Shown: positions 41,180-54,576, counted from the stretch's first letter. The stretch: 64,000 nt of DNA from Candolleomyces eurysporus (GCA_027579435.1 JANBPK010000709.1:191184-255183), one strand, 5' to 3'. Notes: a model not told the origin generated them from the sequence alone. Numbers and translations are program-made.

Positions 41180-43437
41180 TCAACCGCCTCTTCCGCGACC
41201 AAAGCCTCCTGCAAGCCCCCGTCCGTGTGCGATTCCAATCCTGAATGGACCAGGTATGATGGGTGGGGTTTCGTAAGTGCGTGGATCGAGAGGGATGTTG
41301 CTCGGATATACTGGTTCATCGTCTTCCTCCATTTCATATACGTCTTCTTCGTCTCCATTGGGCTGCAAAGAAGGGGAAGGGGGAGAGCATATCAGTCAAC
41401 GAGCATGCTGTGAAGAGATTATCATTCAGGACCCACATCCAAGTCCATTACGAGCGCTCCTGTGTGCCACCCAGCTGCAGTGATGGCGAAAGCAAATCTA
41501 TCTCGAGGTTGCTTGACTCCATGATCGAACCTTACTTGAGCGGGCGTGTCGACAGTAGGTGGGGTCCTCCTTCGGCGCTGATCTCCTGTAGATCGTGCAT
41601 ATCCTCCAGGGGTACCAAGTTCCAACTTCCCCGGATCTCCCAAACCGAGGGCACCGGAAGAGAACTCCCCCCATGTTAGGACCTTTCCATCCGAGGTTAG
41701 GGCAGCATTGTGCCAGTCTCCAACTGCTACAGCTATGACTGAGCGGTTTTGCAGCTCAGACTTGATCTCGGGCTTCGATTCAGGCGTTGTGTCGTTCGTA
41801 CCAATTAAGACCAGCGAACTCGACCCAGTGGAATAGGCGAAGAAGTGTCTGAAACTGGCCGTGATCTGAAAACGAGTGTTAGTACAGCGCACCGACTAGC
41901 AAAGAAACAATTTTACATGGGTAATCTTCATGGCATCAGGAGCAGCCACTGATGCTTCACCATTGGTCTCATTGAACACCTTGTTTTGTCGGATGAGGTC
42001 AATATTGCTAAATTGGGGTAGCTTCAGAGGAAGAGTTAATCAGACTTTAATAAAGAACCAACACCGCCCTAAACTCACGTAGTTCCAACTTCCGCTTGAA
42101 GCAGCGTCCGCATCATCGAGCTTGCCAAATTTGAGGACGTGGCCAAAATTGGTCAGGCCGATCAGATATCCTTCGAGTCCGGCGATCTGAATGAGTTGGG
42201 GAATGGGAGAGCTTTCTTCCACTCCAGTCTTCTTGAGGGGAGGGAGCTCGGGAAGAGCAGGTAGCCTGGTTAAGTTCAAGGAATCGATAGTGAAAGTTGC
42301 GCATGGTATCTCTTTCTCGGCCGTCGCATCCGCGCGCTTATCAGGATCCGAATCGAAAGCGGTGTTCTTCTCCTCGAGGATCTGCTCCAAAGGACGGCTG
42401 AAAGGCCACCAGACGAACACATCTCCGGTAGCTGTGAGCACTGAAGTGAACCCCCATCCACATTCGACTTGTATGGGTGGAGAACCGGGATCACGGAGAA
42501 CGGGAGAATCAATGGAGAAAGGCCTCCCCCAATTGACGAAAGTCCAGACTCTGTTCTGGGAGTCCATTGCAGAAGCATGGAACCTTCCGCAACTGCCGGC
42601 TAAGAGTAAGCCACCGTGCGGATAGGGTAGTGTCATCACATACCTGATGCTCCGAATGGGAGAGGGCATCAATAACCTGTGGGGGGTCGGCGCCATTTTG
42701 CCAGGATCAGAAAAGCCGGGGCGATTTGGGGCATACGCTTCACCAGCGAGGGTACCTATAGTTCCATTGAGATTACGATATATCAGTCTTCATTTCGGAG
42801 GAGGACTTGCCCCAAACGTGGATATTGCCTTCGGAATCCAAGGCATGGAATGACCTGAAGAGAGTATGCTCAACCTTCTGAGAGAAAGATCTTGTGGAGA
42901 AACTCACGTTCCACCAGCTATGAGCCTCACGATCCGAGCTCTGGGAATCTTGAGCTGGAATGGGAACGGAATTCCAGAAACGCTGGAGGCGGGCAGATCG
43001 AGGGCTCCGAGTCGTCCATTTCTACGTTCTCTGCAGAAAGCTCAATCTCCGTTGATGGGGCAAGGAGGAATGAATCGTACCCCCATACATAGACTGATAG
43101 TTCCTATAACATCAATCGCTGGTGAAGGCACACACAGGATGCTGATTTACCTTTAGGTTTGTGAAGACCCCGATATATCACCTTCCATCCAGTGGTGCGA
43201 GCGGTACCTGCCCCTGTGAAATTGAAATCGGCGACCAGTTTACGCTTCCAGACGGCATCATCTGAGCAAACGATAGAGAAAAACTGATGATGAAGAATCA
43301 GTTTCTGCTCTTCTAAGGATCCAACATGAAACGTATACTTTATTGGTGCACGTCAGATGCAACAGGTCCTTTGCAGGTAAGAATGGGAAGAGATTGTCTT
43401 GCAGAATCTCGATCGGAAGTTCAGTAAGAAAGGACAT
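41180..43437 (-). CDS. SAF1: F-box protein with RCC1 repeats (Saf1-like)
   Basis: Exons, complement: 41180-41362, 41437-41865, 41917-42021, 42079-42592, 42644-42755, 42811-42854, 42908-43030, 43081-43093, 43151-43283, 43339-43437; 584 aa. An F-box at the N-terminus (LTELPIEILQDNLFPFLPAK) is followed by RCC1-type repeats (KVYVWGERRNGRLG, IHVWGTLAG, VLTWGEFSSGALGLG). The layout matches yeast Saf1, an SCF adaptor for vacuolar/lysosomal precursor turnover; the function here is inferred. The C-terminus is acidic and then Gly/Arg-rich (HGRGLAGGFGRGRGG). One exon is only 13 nt, and the intron 42756-42810 is GC-AG (GCAAGT). Both were fixed by restoring KPKVYVWGE and VWGTLAG. The start is the Met before SFLTELP. 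Confidence 0.85.
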
Positions 43438-45960
43438 CACGCTGAGTGCTAGATGTTCAATGAGCGCTGTGCAAAGCCGATAAGATATTGAATACCCACG
43501 TCCAGGACAGCTGCAATGTTCCAGGGATCCGGTGAAGATGCTGAACCTTGATGAAGACGCCCGGGCTGATGCTCGCTTCTCCTAGTAGTGTTGAGGGTCA
43601 GTGGTGAGAACGACTGGCGGGGGTTGATGAGGGTAAGAGAGAAGAAGCTATCGAGACCTCGACTCCAGTGCGTGCGCAGTGCTTTGATCCACTCGTCGAT
43701 GTCGTCACCTGGCTGTGCCGCAGCAAGTGACCTGGTCTTCCCCCGACCGGATCATGCCAATCCCCGCTAGCCGGAGGTTTGGCACAACGACACCGGCGGC
43801 GTTCGGACTACCACCTCAAGGCTCAAGAGACAACTCTGCTCTTCAACGCGTGCATGGACAGACTCCCGTTCCCGTTTGTCTCCATTTGCACTCCTAAATA
43901 ACTTTTTCTTTCTATGTTCCTAACTGGTTTATCATACCCCTCGATGCTGCTGTGCGCAACTCTATCTCCGGTCTTGCGCGATGATTCAAATTTCCATAAT
44001 TCAGACACTCCTTGTACTGTCGGCCTTTATCAGCGACATAAAGCTGCTTTGGCTTTCGAATTCTCCGTCCTTCCAGCTGGATGGTGCAGGAGAGCCCCCG
44101 CCGCCAGCGCGCATTCTTCCCGTCAAGCCCGCGTCAATGTCACAAACAGATTTCACCGTCTTTCCGCAGGCAACTCGAAACGGGGGGGGAGATCGCTTTG
44201 ACCTTCTCGAGCCCTCTTTTTTTNCGACAAACTTCTTTTGTTTGTATCGAAAATGTTTGCCTTCTCAAGGCTATTATCTCGCTTCCACCAGTGCAGGAAG
44301 GAAAAAAATCCGCACCTCTTATTCGCTTCCAGATACGCGGTTCCCTGCGACCGCCGGCGAGCATTCCGTCAACCACCAGGACCCCCTATGGCTGTTCAGA
44401 GAAAGAAACCACCATTTTCTTTGCGCCTCTGTGCCTCGGTCGTTGCTACGTGTTATGACAAAGCGGGGTCGGGACACCATCAGCTCGAAGAGCCGGTGTG
44501 TACCTGCATATGCACATACCTGTACAAGAACTCGTATCAGAGGCGTCGGATCTGACGACAATCTCAATTGCGAAATAATTCGCCCGATTGATAACTCGCG
44601 CTGTTGTCGCTGGCGCCGGTCGCGGTCAGTCGGGACCTTCGCTGCGACGCATGCACAGTTCGTAAGTGTGAGGGCAACCTTTGGCGTGGCCGGCCCAGCT
44701 CACCGCACTCCGTGTCCTGCGTTATTTATCTTCCGCGTCGCAGGGTAATGACAGCACCGGGCACAGGAAGCCTTCGCGATCACAAGATAAAACAAGGCCG
44801 CACCACAGTTGCCTTACCATCATCACAACAAACATTGAGTTTCTAGGTGTACATTTTCACACTTCAAGGTTCAATAGATCTTTCAATGTAAAAAGTTTTC
44901 ACCCTTCGTGATGAACTTTCTCATAATTCTCATAATTGTCCGTATGAAAGGATGCGAGCAGTGTCAACAGAACGTTCAACAATGTGCTGCGAATTCCTGG
45001 ACAGGGATTCGAAGATTGCTTATAATTACGATACCAATTAAAGAAGGCAAAAGAGATGGAAACTTCGAAGCGCACGGGGCGTGCATACCCGCGGGACGTT
45101 CAGACTTGCGCAGCATACCATTCTTCCGTTCATGTCGTTGTTAGGAAAACACGCCCACGCTCGAAAATAAATGCCTTCGACACAGAAGAGGGAGCAGTGA
45201 AGAGATGTCAAAGACCCTGCCCAAAAGAACTGAGAGAACCCATCAAAAGGAATGTGTCATTTTTTTTGACAAGCCCAAAGAAGCACCCCGTCAACTCTGC
45301 ATGCTGGGCTTCGATTGCTTCGAACGGGTTATGAAGAGCTTCCGGACGCGAAAATCACATTCTCACGTGGATCCAGTTACGTTACGAAGTTTCACCAAAT
45401 GCCTGTAATCATTCCAGGAAATATGAAAGACCCAAGTGGGTCAGCAGCCAGAGCAGGCTGGAGCTTCTGTCTCCCGAAATTCTGAGCAGACCCTGCCCCG
45501 CAGGATGGCATATCCTGGTCTCTGTTACCTCTCGGCACTGGTCGACGGGAATAGATTGTGCGCACCGCCCATCGGGCGGGTTCTTGAGAAGCGTCGGCTG
45601 TTATCCCTCTAATTAACGTTTGTAAAACTTCCGGCACATGTGGAAAGCTCATGGCAACGTTGATACAGTATCGCGGCAGGCGATGAAGGGGCGCGGTATA
45701 CAGGGATAATAAGATGCAGCGGTGGAGTACACGATGAGAAACTAATAAACATGCAAAGTGCAAGAGATTTGGTACGACAAAAAAGCGATGAACGAAAGCA
45801 ACATATGTAGAAAGCATGATTACCGAGGAACATACGAGTAACAAAAAAACGATAGCGACAATAGAATATGCGAAAAGATGTCAAGAGGTTTGGAAATGGT
45901 GAACGACCTATAAAAAACCGTGTGTTGTACAACTAAGAAAAAAAAANTGGAACCAATAAA
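43438..45960. other. Gene-poor intergenic region, 2.5 kb
   Basis: The region separates the RCC1/F-box start (-) from the 3' end of the Con7-like gene (-). Open frames exist (for example 43981-44748, interrupted by an N at 44224), but none shows a recognisable domain or splice pattern. An N lies at 45947 in a poly-A run. No tRNA, repeat family or transposon remnant was recognised. A non-coding transcript cannot be excluded. Confidence 0.45.
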
Positions 45961-48040
45961 TTAGAGACGATGGCGGTAGTCATCGTCGCTTGTAAAATTC
46001 GCACTGGCGCTGGTATGTCCAGTGCTTGGCCTTGAATTATCGCTGTCGCAGGGATCGAAATTATATGGTGTATAACCTGCCTGGTCCAGAGCAGGAGCCA
46101 GCGGTTGAGTATGATAGGCATTGAGTGGAGTAAGAAGAGTGCTGTCGGCTGGCAGTCTATTGATCGCGCGACGAGGTGACGGAGGGAAAGGCACTGAGTT
46201 GGGCAGACCTAACTCTGGGACCATGGATTGGGCATGGTGAGATTGTTGGGTCAGTGGGTAGGGCAGAGAAGCATAACTAGGTGGCGTATCCCTTGATGGC
46301 ACCGCTGGAAGCCCCTGCCACGACGACGGGAGGCCATCGTCATATTGGGCCCTAGAGGAAGCAAGATGGACGGAGTGTTCGCCTCTAGGATAGTTAGGAT
46401 GTCGTGTTTCATCCACACCATCCGGGTATTGTCCGTGGTTGAAGGACTGCTGCATCTGCATTGATGCAGGGAAGTCCAGGAGATGGGGCCGATGGGTTGA
46501 AGTAGAGAAGGCGAAGCGGGAAGCGTCGTAGTCATAATCGCGAGAAACGCTGAAGCTCGCACGGCGAAGAGACTCTAGAGATGAACTAGTGCTTTCTGCC
46601 TCCTTCTTTGCTTTCCGCCACTGCTTGCGGAGCTCTTTGAACTCTGAAATATAATCAATAAACGAGTATACAAAGTACTGCATTGCACATACCGTTTGGA
46701 CTACGCTTCGGGCCGTGCTTCTGCATAGTAACGTGAGCATTGAGATGGTTCAATGTTCCGTAAGCTTTGGCGCAATCGGGCCAGGAGCACTGGTAGAGCC
46801 GCTCGATCTCGTCGTACCGACGACGAGGTCGCTTCTTGACAGCATTTCCAGGCAGCGCAATAAATGAGTAATTCTTGCGGTCGGAACCATCGAGGGAAGA
46901 GTGGCTTGGGCCACTCATGCTGCGTTGCGGGGAGCGGAAGGGGTGGGGTTGTTGCCCTGGAACCCCAGCGCTCATCGGCCCAGACGACGACGTAGATGTG
47001 CCAGTTCCCGGAGGGGAAGGGCCATAGTCGTTGATGGGGGAGTATGGAGCACCCGTCGGACTGGCCAAGCTCCCGCTGAAGCTCGGCTGGAAAGGAGAGA
47101 GAGGCTCCTCGAGTGAGCCGGCTTGCTCGTATTGGTGATCTAAGGAGTGGTCGTGTTTCCATCCCCCGTTTGAAGGAGGATACTGGTAATGTTGATGACG
47201 GAGGTCTCGCAGAGACCCGGTGCTGGCTCCGCGGTGAAGAGCGGGGGTCAGATACATTAACGAAGGCGACTTGGAGTAGTCGTAGTGGAGGGCTGGTTGT
47301 TGACGGCCAGTAGAGGCAACGTCGGTGGATGAGCCGTGGTATATGGGCCCTCCGCTGTGGAGAGCAGGCTCGGACATCCTTCGCTGATCAAGGAGGCTGC
47401 TTGGAGTTTGGAGAGGAGGGTACTTATCCATTTCCCCGGTAGAGGATCGTCCTGAATTAGGATTTGGGTTGGAGATTGTCCGATCAGGTCCGGAATAGGG
47501 CGGATGGACAGAATGGGGGAAGCGGTCTTGCGAAGGAGGTGTTGATGATGTATGAGACAAAGATGGAGGTGGTTGCACGTCAACTGGAGATGGCGAGTCT
47601 GAAAGATAATGGACAGCTGTGGCAGAGTCCCTTAGGCCGGAGGCGCTATTAATAATGAAGCGACAAGATGGTGCGTCTGGAACGGAGGAAGCTGGCTGGG
47701 GCTGGGACGAATAGGATGGAGTGTTGGAACTATTGTAAATACCCGCCTGGCAGACGTTCGAGTCGAAGGGGCCGGTAGAGCGACCGACCAATTCGAAGTC
47801 GGTGGAATTCTCGTGTGGCGACGCTGGGGAAGGAAAGCGATGGGCCTTGTCGGAAGTATCGCCCCTCGAATCTGGACGAACAGGTGACAGACTAGCTGAA
47901 ACCATGGAGGAGATACCTGTATAAAAGGCCGGCGAAGCACTAGCCTTCTGACGATCCACTGGTGCGATATGCGAAGGGTAATCGCTGGCATACTTCGGAA
48001 TCTGGAGGTGGAGCGTCTGGGGGTGGACCTGGGAGAGCAT
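45961..48040 (-). CDS. CON7: Con7-like C2H2 zinc-finger transcription factor
   Basis: Exons, complement: 45961-46643 and 46693-48040; 676 aa. The DNA-binding core lies at about residues 410-465. A basic stretch (KKRPRRRYDEIERLYQC) leads into one C2H2 finger (CSWPDCAKAYGTLNHLNAH, then VTMQKH), followed by a charged helix (EFKELRKQWRKAKKEAE) that spans the intron. This combination is the signature of Con7, a transcription factor studied in the rice blast fungus, where it controls cell-wall and morphogenesis genes. Long Ser/Pro/Tyr/Gln-rich flanks are probable activation regions. The role in a mushroom is unknown and probably developmental. The gene sits between 2.5-kb and 3.9-kb gene-poor stretches. 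Confidence 0.85.
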
Positions 48041-51000
48041 GGCTAGTGGTGTGCTGGACAGTAGCGCGAGGGGCCAGCTAGGAGCAGCGCGGACGGCGGG
48101 CAGACAGAGCGCCAGGGAGAGAAGCGACGACAGCTGGAGACAGTAATGGGACTGGTTTTGAAAGCAGCATTAGGACTTGTCAATAGACAACTTGTTGAAG
48201 CTTCCGAAATCTCGATCCGGCGTGACGTGACGAGATGGTTAATTGCGATGGACGGTAATGCGGGGAAAGCAGCCGCAATTGGTCCGAATTGGCCATTTTC
48301 TGTGTGACGGCCTCAAGTTCGCGGCCCACGATTGGCTCTCTGGCTGGGATCATCCGTCCTCTCCATCAACACTCCATTCAGCCTTCGCTGAGATTCCCTG
48401 CCCACTGCCGAACAATCAAAGAAAAAACACAGATATAATATCATATCGCTTCCCCTTTCGGCCATTTCTAGAATTCTGCGTCCCGAAGCGTCCATCCCTC
48501 CGTCACGCGATGCCTCCATTCCCTCCCATATACTTCTCTTCCTCCCTCACTACTTCTTCCTCTCCTTCACCAACGATTCCAACGGCATAGATCTCTATCC
48601 GGCTGCCACTGCCGCGTCTGAGTCCACTAAGTTGTCTTCCTCCTCTCCCAGCTTGCTCCTTCGGCTTGCATCCGCGGGCGATTTTCTCGTCCTCTTCCTC
48701 CGATAGCATCCCAATTCGAACGATAAACATTTTTCTTCATTCAAAGAATCATCGTGGAATGCAATATCGCCTTACACAGGGCGTCTATATCGTACTGCAC
48801 CCACACCAAACAAACAGCCAGATCTCAGATCGCCGCTGCCTCCACCACCCCAACCGTCGTGGAAATTTCCCAGCTCCAAGCAGGGCCTTCACAAAAGTCT
48901 AATAATCCTATGGCCACAGCGGTCGCATCTCTCCTCAATTAAATGCTTACGCATACGTACATGTACATCTTCGCAATCTTTTCAGCTCTATTTCTCTGGA
49001 GCACCCGTCATCACCAGATGCCAGCTTCTCTTGCGAAACTCAAACAAGGTTTGCGTCTGGAAAAAACGTTACCCTCTGACAAGTGACAGATTCCATACAT
49101 ACAATCTTCGCATTTATATATTTGCGTACAGCTTACTGAGATGCGCTGAATGGTGGTGGTTGAACAGCAAGCGAGCGTTGAACTCCATCTTCCGGAGATC
49201 GCGGGGCGTCCCAACGGCGCACCGAGTCTGCCCCGCCACTCACCCACAGTTGTACACAACTTGAGCACAACACAGCACCCTTACGTCCCCCCCCACCAAA
49301 CAGATGACAATTTTCAGTCCTGCCTTGACAAGCGACAATCCTTGTCAGTGGGAACCTCGTGGACACCTAAATAGACGATTTCAGTTGTCACGATGATCCC
49401 GGTTAGGTCGGATCTCCAACTTACTTCACCTGGTATGTATGCAGGGGCTTGGAAACCCCATTACAGAACGGTGAACCGGATGCCCGGGAGACGCACTCTA
49501 TCTTCATGAAACCAGACTGGGGGCGCGGGTGCGTCACGTTCGACATCTGGCCTGCGTATAACCCCCTTCGCTTCAAACTCAACCTTCATTGCATGCTCCA
49601 GCACATGCAAAACCCAAATCCCTCCGCTGCTGGACGACGCAAAAGGAGCCTATATGAAACCTTCCTTCGTCAAGAATGACAAAGTCCACCCATACGGCTA
49701 CGGGCGCGCATGAGGTAATGGGGTGATAGGGATGTGAGAAAAGAGAGGTGAGATCGGGAATCGGCTGGGTTAAGATTCAGAGATCCATGCGACGGAAGCT
49801 GAATTGAAAAGGCTCACCTAAATTGGGCAGTCCAAATCCCAAGAGTTGGAGCATCCCGACATTCTTGCCACATCCCGCGTTTGGGCAGTTCCAATGAGCG
49901 CCTCCGTGACAACCAGGAAAGCGCCGTTCGTCCAATACGTGACAAGAAGCGTCCGTCCGCCCCCTAGGCGCGCCTTCGTAAATGCGCAGCACTCCAACTA
50001 CCTCTCCTGAACGTTGCATATGATTTGAAGATTTCGGTCAGCGCGAGTATGATCAGCGTTGACTTCGGGGTCAAAACACTGATTGTGCGAACTGGAGCGC
50101 GTTTCGTACATCTGATCCTCTTGAGCACGCGTCGGATCACTTCGTGTTACCACGTCCACCGAAAATCTGAGAGCGATGACGAGTAGATTACGCTGGACCA
50201 GGCGCCTTCGGAAGCGGGCTTGGAAACCATCGCGGGAACAGCGAGGATCCAGAGAATCAAGGTAGCCACCGTACGCCCGATAAAATCGCTTGACAGCGTC
50301 CAGCCAGAAGACAGCCGTTGAGCGAGAAAGCAAGACATTAACCTGCTGCAGTTCATTTCACGTAGAGCAGCTCTCAGTGGCGATTGATATGACGGTCAGG
50401 CTGGAGCGTATGCTTAACACGAGATAAACCTCAATAGAATTCGAAAATTGCCACAAAGCCTTTCCAAGCATTTAAAGCGCGGGTGTGTCTAGATCGTGAC
50501 GGTGGGCCCCTGCATATCCCGCGCCTCCAGAATTCGGGAACATGCTGAGCCCAGTATTCGGAATGAGCATATTTGAAGGGCGCCTCACTCACTCCAAGGC
50601 CGTCATCATCACCACGGGTCCCGCATGCAACCCACCTGAAATCAAACCTTCGATTAATCCATTTGACAGGATATTTAATTCACCATTTATGATCTGTGGT
50701 GTAGAGGCAAGATTGAAGCGCTTCGTCAGCCACTGACACCGATGGAAGATGAGAACTCACGACAGGGTCTCCGTTTGTCACCTTGGGGGAAATTGGACGG
50801 GACAGTGACTTCAAATGTGAAGGATGCGGGCAGCAGTAAAGTGGCGCAGAGAAAGAGAACTGCGGCGAAAGCATTAAGTCAATTTGGGTCGAGGCAAGGC
50901 TTATTAACTGGGCGAAGTCGAGAAATGCAAAATTTGTATGCAGCGCATGGAACTTCGTGGAGAATGGAGGAGCGAGAGATCGCCGACCGCTGTCGCCGGT

Positions 51001-51894
51001 CCGCACCACACAACCCTACCTGCCGTATATGAAGGAGAGTGCTGAGGAAGGGAGGGCGCCAATGGGGATAGAATTTGGCGTTGCACATAAAGACTCCAGA
51101 ATGGCAGGCAGAGTCATGTCCGTCTAGGCACAGGAACGTCCATCTAGGCCCAAGCAAGTGGTTGCAAACCTAGATATCCAAGATTCGCTCATTCCAATGA
51201 GAATAGAGCCCCTAACGAAGGAATACTCTACCACACTCCGAGTACGGGATGCGATGTAGCAGATAGAGATATCCAAAGCCTCGTTGTGTACCAAAAGGAT
51301 ACAGTTTCGTTAGCCTATCGAGATGAATTTGGAAACGGTAAAATTGATGCCGCCCAGGGACGCCCCGAGTGTGTGAAGGACAATTGAACGAGCTGAAGAG
51401 GAAAGAAGATGTGATCGACGTCATCCAGAACTTGAATTGCCAGCGAGTTGTTCCAAGGCTGAGGGGGATGGAAAAAGGTGAGAGCGGTCGGAAGACATAT
51501 TCCGTTGTCCCAGAGCGCGGAATCTTGCAACATTTACGGCAATGCGTAGTCCTGTCCGTCGCAGCTAGGCACCGGGAGAGAGAAATTGCTGAAATCTGGG
51601 AGAATCGTATGTCGCGCCGCGGGTGTGACGAACGATAAAGGGGTTCCAGCATTTGGGGGTTTGATTGACGTGATATGGTATTTTGAATTCAAGTGGGTCC
51701 CTGCATGACAGGATGCCGTTCAAAGGTTCGAGGGCGTTGCAGAGTAAGTAATTTCGACCCAAGAACCTTGGACTTTTCGCAACGAGGCACGATGATGGTG
51801 GTCAGAGAACAAGAAGTGATGTCAAAGCAATGAGCGTGGAACCATTGAACTCAATTGAACGCTTCTCCTCAACCACCACCTGAGCGAGTCCATT
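48041..51894. promoter_or_regulatory. Large divergent intergenic region between con7 and arp8, 3.85 kb
   Basis: Much longer than the window's usual 0.3-1 kb spacing. The part near con7 (about 48280-48900) is C/T-rich on the plus strand. Further right, scattered open frames such as 49998-50333 and 51212-51652 (-) or 51369-51638 (+) show no domain or splice pattern I can recognise. No transposon, tandem repeat or RNA gene was identified. It probably contains an extended con7 promoter or an undetected non-coding transcript; this is inference. Confidence 0.45.
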
Positions 51895-54576
51895 ATGCCA
51901 CGAGGTATACCCAACGCAAAACGAGATGATACTGGATTTCGATATACCACATTTCATGTCCCATTAGTGTATGTTCACTTCATCACACGTTCATATCCAC
52001 GACTCATTCACTCTTCCTCAGACCGAACCCAAAGCATGTCAGCTCGACCTATCTAAAGTCAGAGACCCAAACCCTGTGGTACAGGAAGAACCAGGCCAAA
52101 GGCAAAGGCGCCGAGACAGCAGAAGATGGACCTAGTGATGGACGGTACGTCTCCTCCCTAGATCTTTAGCAATGAATACTGGGTTGACGAAACTGCGGCA
52201 GGCGCGGCTCTCAGGTACTGGTCATTCATCCAGGGTCTCGGTATCTACGTATTGGAAGGGCGTCCGATGTTTCGCCAATTTCCGTTCCTAGCGTCGTAGC
52301 CAGGAAGGACACTCCGAGCACGACTGAACCTAGGCCCATTTACCGAAACTGCATCATAAGACCTGGTGGAAAGTCGGAGAAGGACTCGGGACTGTCATTC
52401 GACCCTCCTCAGAACGGGGATGAATACGATGTGACTCCAGCGTCGAGCGATCCTGTACGTCGTCCGCTCTCTTCGTCGTGAGGTCCAAACCAATACGCTA
52501 TAGTTCGATACGAAACTCGCGATCATCACAGTTTCTCTAAGGGATAGGATGCGGTTTTACAAGTTGCGTGTTACACCAAATGCCGCTGCCATTGCATCGA
52601 CGTTCAACGAGCAATTCAAACCAGAAATCATCACCTCAGACCCCAAGCAAATCCAATGGTTAGACAACGTGGAGCAAGCTGACGTTGTCGTCGGCGACGA
52701 GGTGCGTCTCGTCTCGTCTCGTTTGCTGAAAGACGACGCGTCATCCTCACTTGGCTTCAGGCTCTTCGAATAGGCAATCCAGAAGACTCGGGCTACCGCG
52801 TCCGATGGCCCATCCACGCTGCAAACTTTAATGCAAGAGACTATGCTTCGATGCAGCTCCTGCTCAGTGATACGGAAACACTTATTGAGCACACCTTGCG
52901 TGATAAGTTGGACATAAACCGCCAAGATTACAAGGTAAGTGGATACTATGGAAGTGGATGTCGAACTACCATTCACGCAATTCACAGAACTTCTCCGTCG
53001 CTTTGGTAATTCCGGACCTGTACAACAGACCGTATGTTCGAGAGCTTGTCCAGCTTCTCCTTGTGACTATGGGCTTTAAACAACTCTGCGCCCAGCAAGA
53101 GTCGCTTGCTGCAACCTACGGCGCCGGGATGTCTAACGCCTGTGTTGTTGACATCGGCTCGAAAATTACGACAATTTCTTGCGTCGACGAAGGCCTCGTT
53201 CTTCCTGATACACGGTGCGAAAACACCTTTCCCGGTATTCTAGACTCGCTGACATGTTCTTGAACAGTTTGGCACTGAACATGGGCGGCGACGATGTCAC
53301 CGAATTCTTGTATGTTCTTTTGCAACAAATTAAGTTTCCCTACCGGGATGCCGATTTGAACCGTTCGTATGATTGGGCCGTGCTGGAGGACCTCAAAACC
53401 CGCCTGTGCACGCTCGCAGAGGTGACTACTCTTCCCTCGCCTCCAAGTTGTAGGCTCGCGGCTAATATCGCTTAGAGTGATGTTGCTCTTAATTTGTACG
53501 ATTTCATAGTTCGACGGCCTCATGCTCAGACTGAGAAGTATGGGCTGAGAGCATATGACGAGGTCATTTTGGCACCCATGGTAAGGCGGTTGTCTTTTAC
53601 ATTGCGCGTGGCCGGTGCTGACGGGATGCTGCTACGCAGTGTCTCTTTGAACCCCGAGTAATCGACTTTGATAGCAAGACTCAAGGCTTGAAACCATTGT
53701 CGCCTAACGTAACTGAAGAAATTATTGGCCACCAAACTGAAAACGTGGTAAGTCTATTAACACCTAGAAACCCTCTGCCGCCTCGTTGACCGCGCGAAGA
53801 CGAAGGCCATGTCGATCTCCACACAACACTTGATGCCTGCCCCAAGTTCAGAGCCATCCACATCCACAATGCCTCCTCCCGCTGCAGAAGAGCCGGCCAC
53901 CCAAGCTCCCCAGCCAAAAATTGAACCTGACTCTCAGGCAATGGCAATTGATCAACCAGAAGGCGGCGGAGAGAAGGGTCCCAGTGAAGTGATTGATGTA
54001 GATGAAGAGAAACCACCTATTCTAGACTTCGCCCTGGCACCCCCGCCGCAATCTCCACCTGTGGAAGCACCCGTCAAGGCGATCGATGTTCCGTTTGAAG
54101 CAAGCAAGCTTCCATTAGATGTGGCCATTTTTAATAGTGCTCGAGCCGCGGGAGGCGATGATAAAATCCGCAAGTACCTTCAGGCCGTCCTGGTAATTGG
54201 TGGGACCGCGTTAATTCCTGGTATGGCGCATGCGCTAGAGAGCAGGTAGGGTTGTTAATATTGCTTCCTCTTTGAGTCCGCCCTGAATTTTTTTTCTTTT
54301 TTAGGCTACAAGCGATCGCGACACCTTTGGTGCCGAACATGGAAAAGGTACAGATCATTCCACCACCGAAGGAAGTCGACCCTAGGGTATTGTCTTGGAA
54401 AGGCGCTGCTGTTCTAGGAAAGATGGAGAGCGTCTCTGAGCTTTGGATATCTCCGTCGGATTGGGTGTGTTTCACAATTAACCTCGCACGTTTGTTTGTG
54501 AACGCTGAACATTGGCATGTCACAACAGGATATGTTTGGCATGCGTGCCCTCAAGGAGCGTTGCTATTATCTCTGA
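51895..54576 (+). CDS. ARP8: Actin-related protein Arp8 (INO80 complex)
   Basis: Exons 51895-51968, 52022-52144, 52202-52454, 52504-52701, 52761-52934, 52988-53214, 53268-53421, 53476-53580, 53640-53747, 53800-54245, 54305-54464, 54529-54576; 689 aa. It is a nuclear actin-fold subunit of the INO80 chromatin remodeller and helps bind nucleosomes and linker DNA. Family evidence: LVIHPGSRYLRIGRASD at the start of the fold, YNRPYVRELVQLLLVTMGF, GAGMSNACVVDIGSKITTIS (phosphate loop), LALNMGGDDVTEF and the C-terminal SWKGAAVLGKMES with WDMFGMRALKER. An acidic/Pro-rich insertion (about residues 455-545) interrupts the actin fold, as is usual in Arp8. Twelve exons join without frame error. Confidence 0.94.

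Noticed and set aside
43981..44748. 255-codon open frame in the gene-poor region
   Set aside because: Interrupted by an N at a T-run, no recognisable domain, odd composition; probably chance.
44990..45020. Possible tRNA B-box (GGATTCGAAG)
   Set aside because: No matching A-box at the right distance and no cloverleaf could be drawn.
48041..51894. Transposon or retroelement in the large gap
   Set aside because: No reverse transcriptase, transposase, long terminal or inverted repeat was seen.
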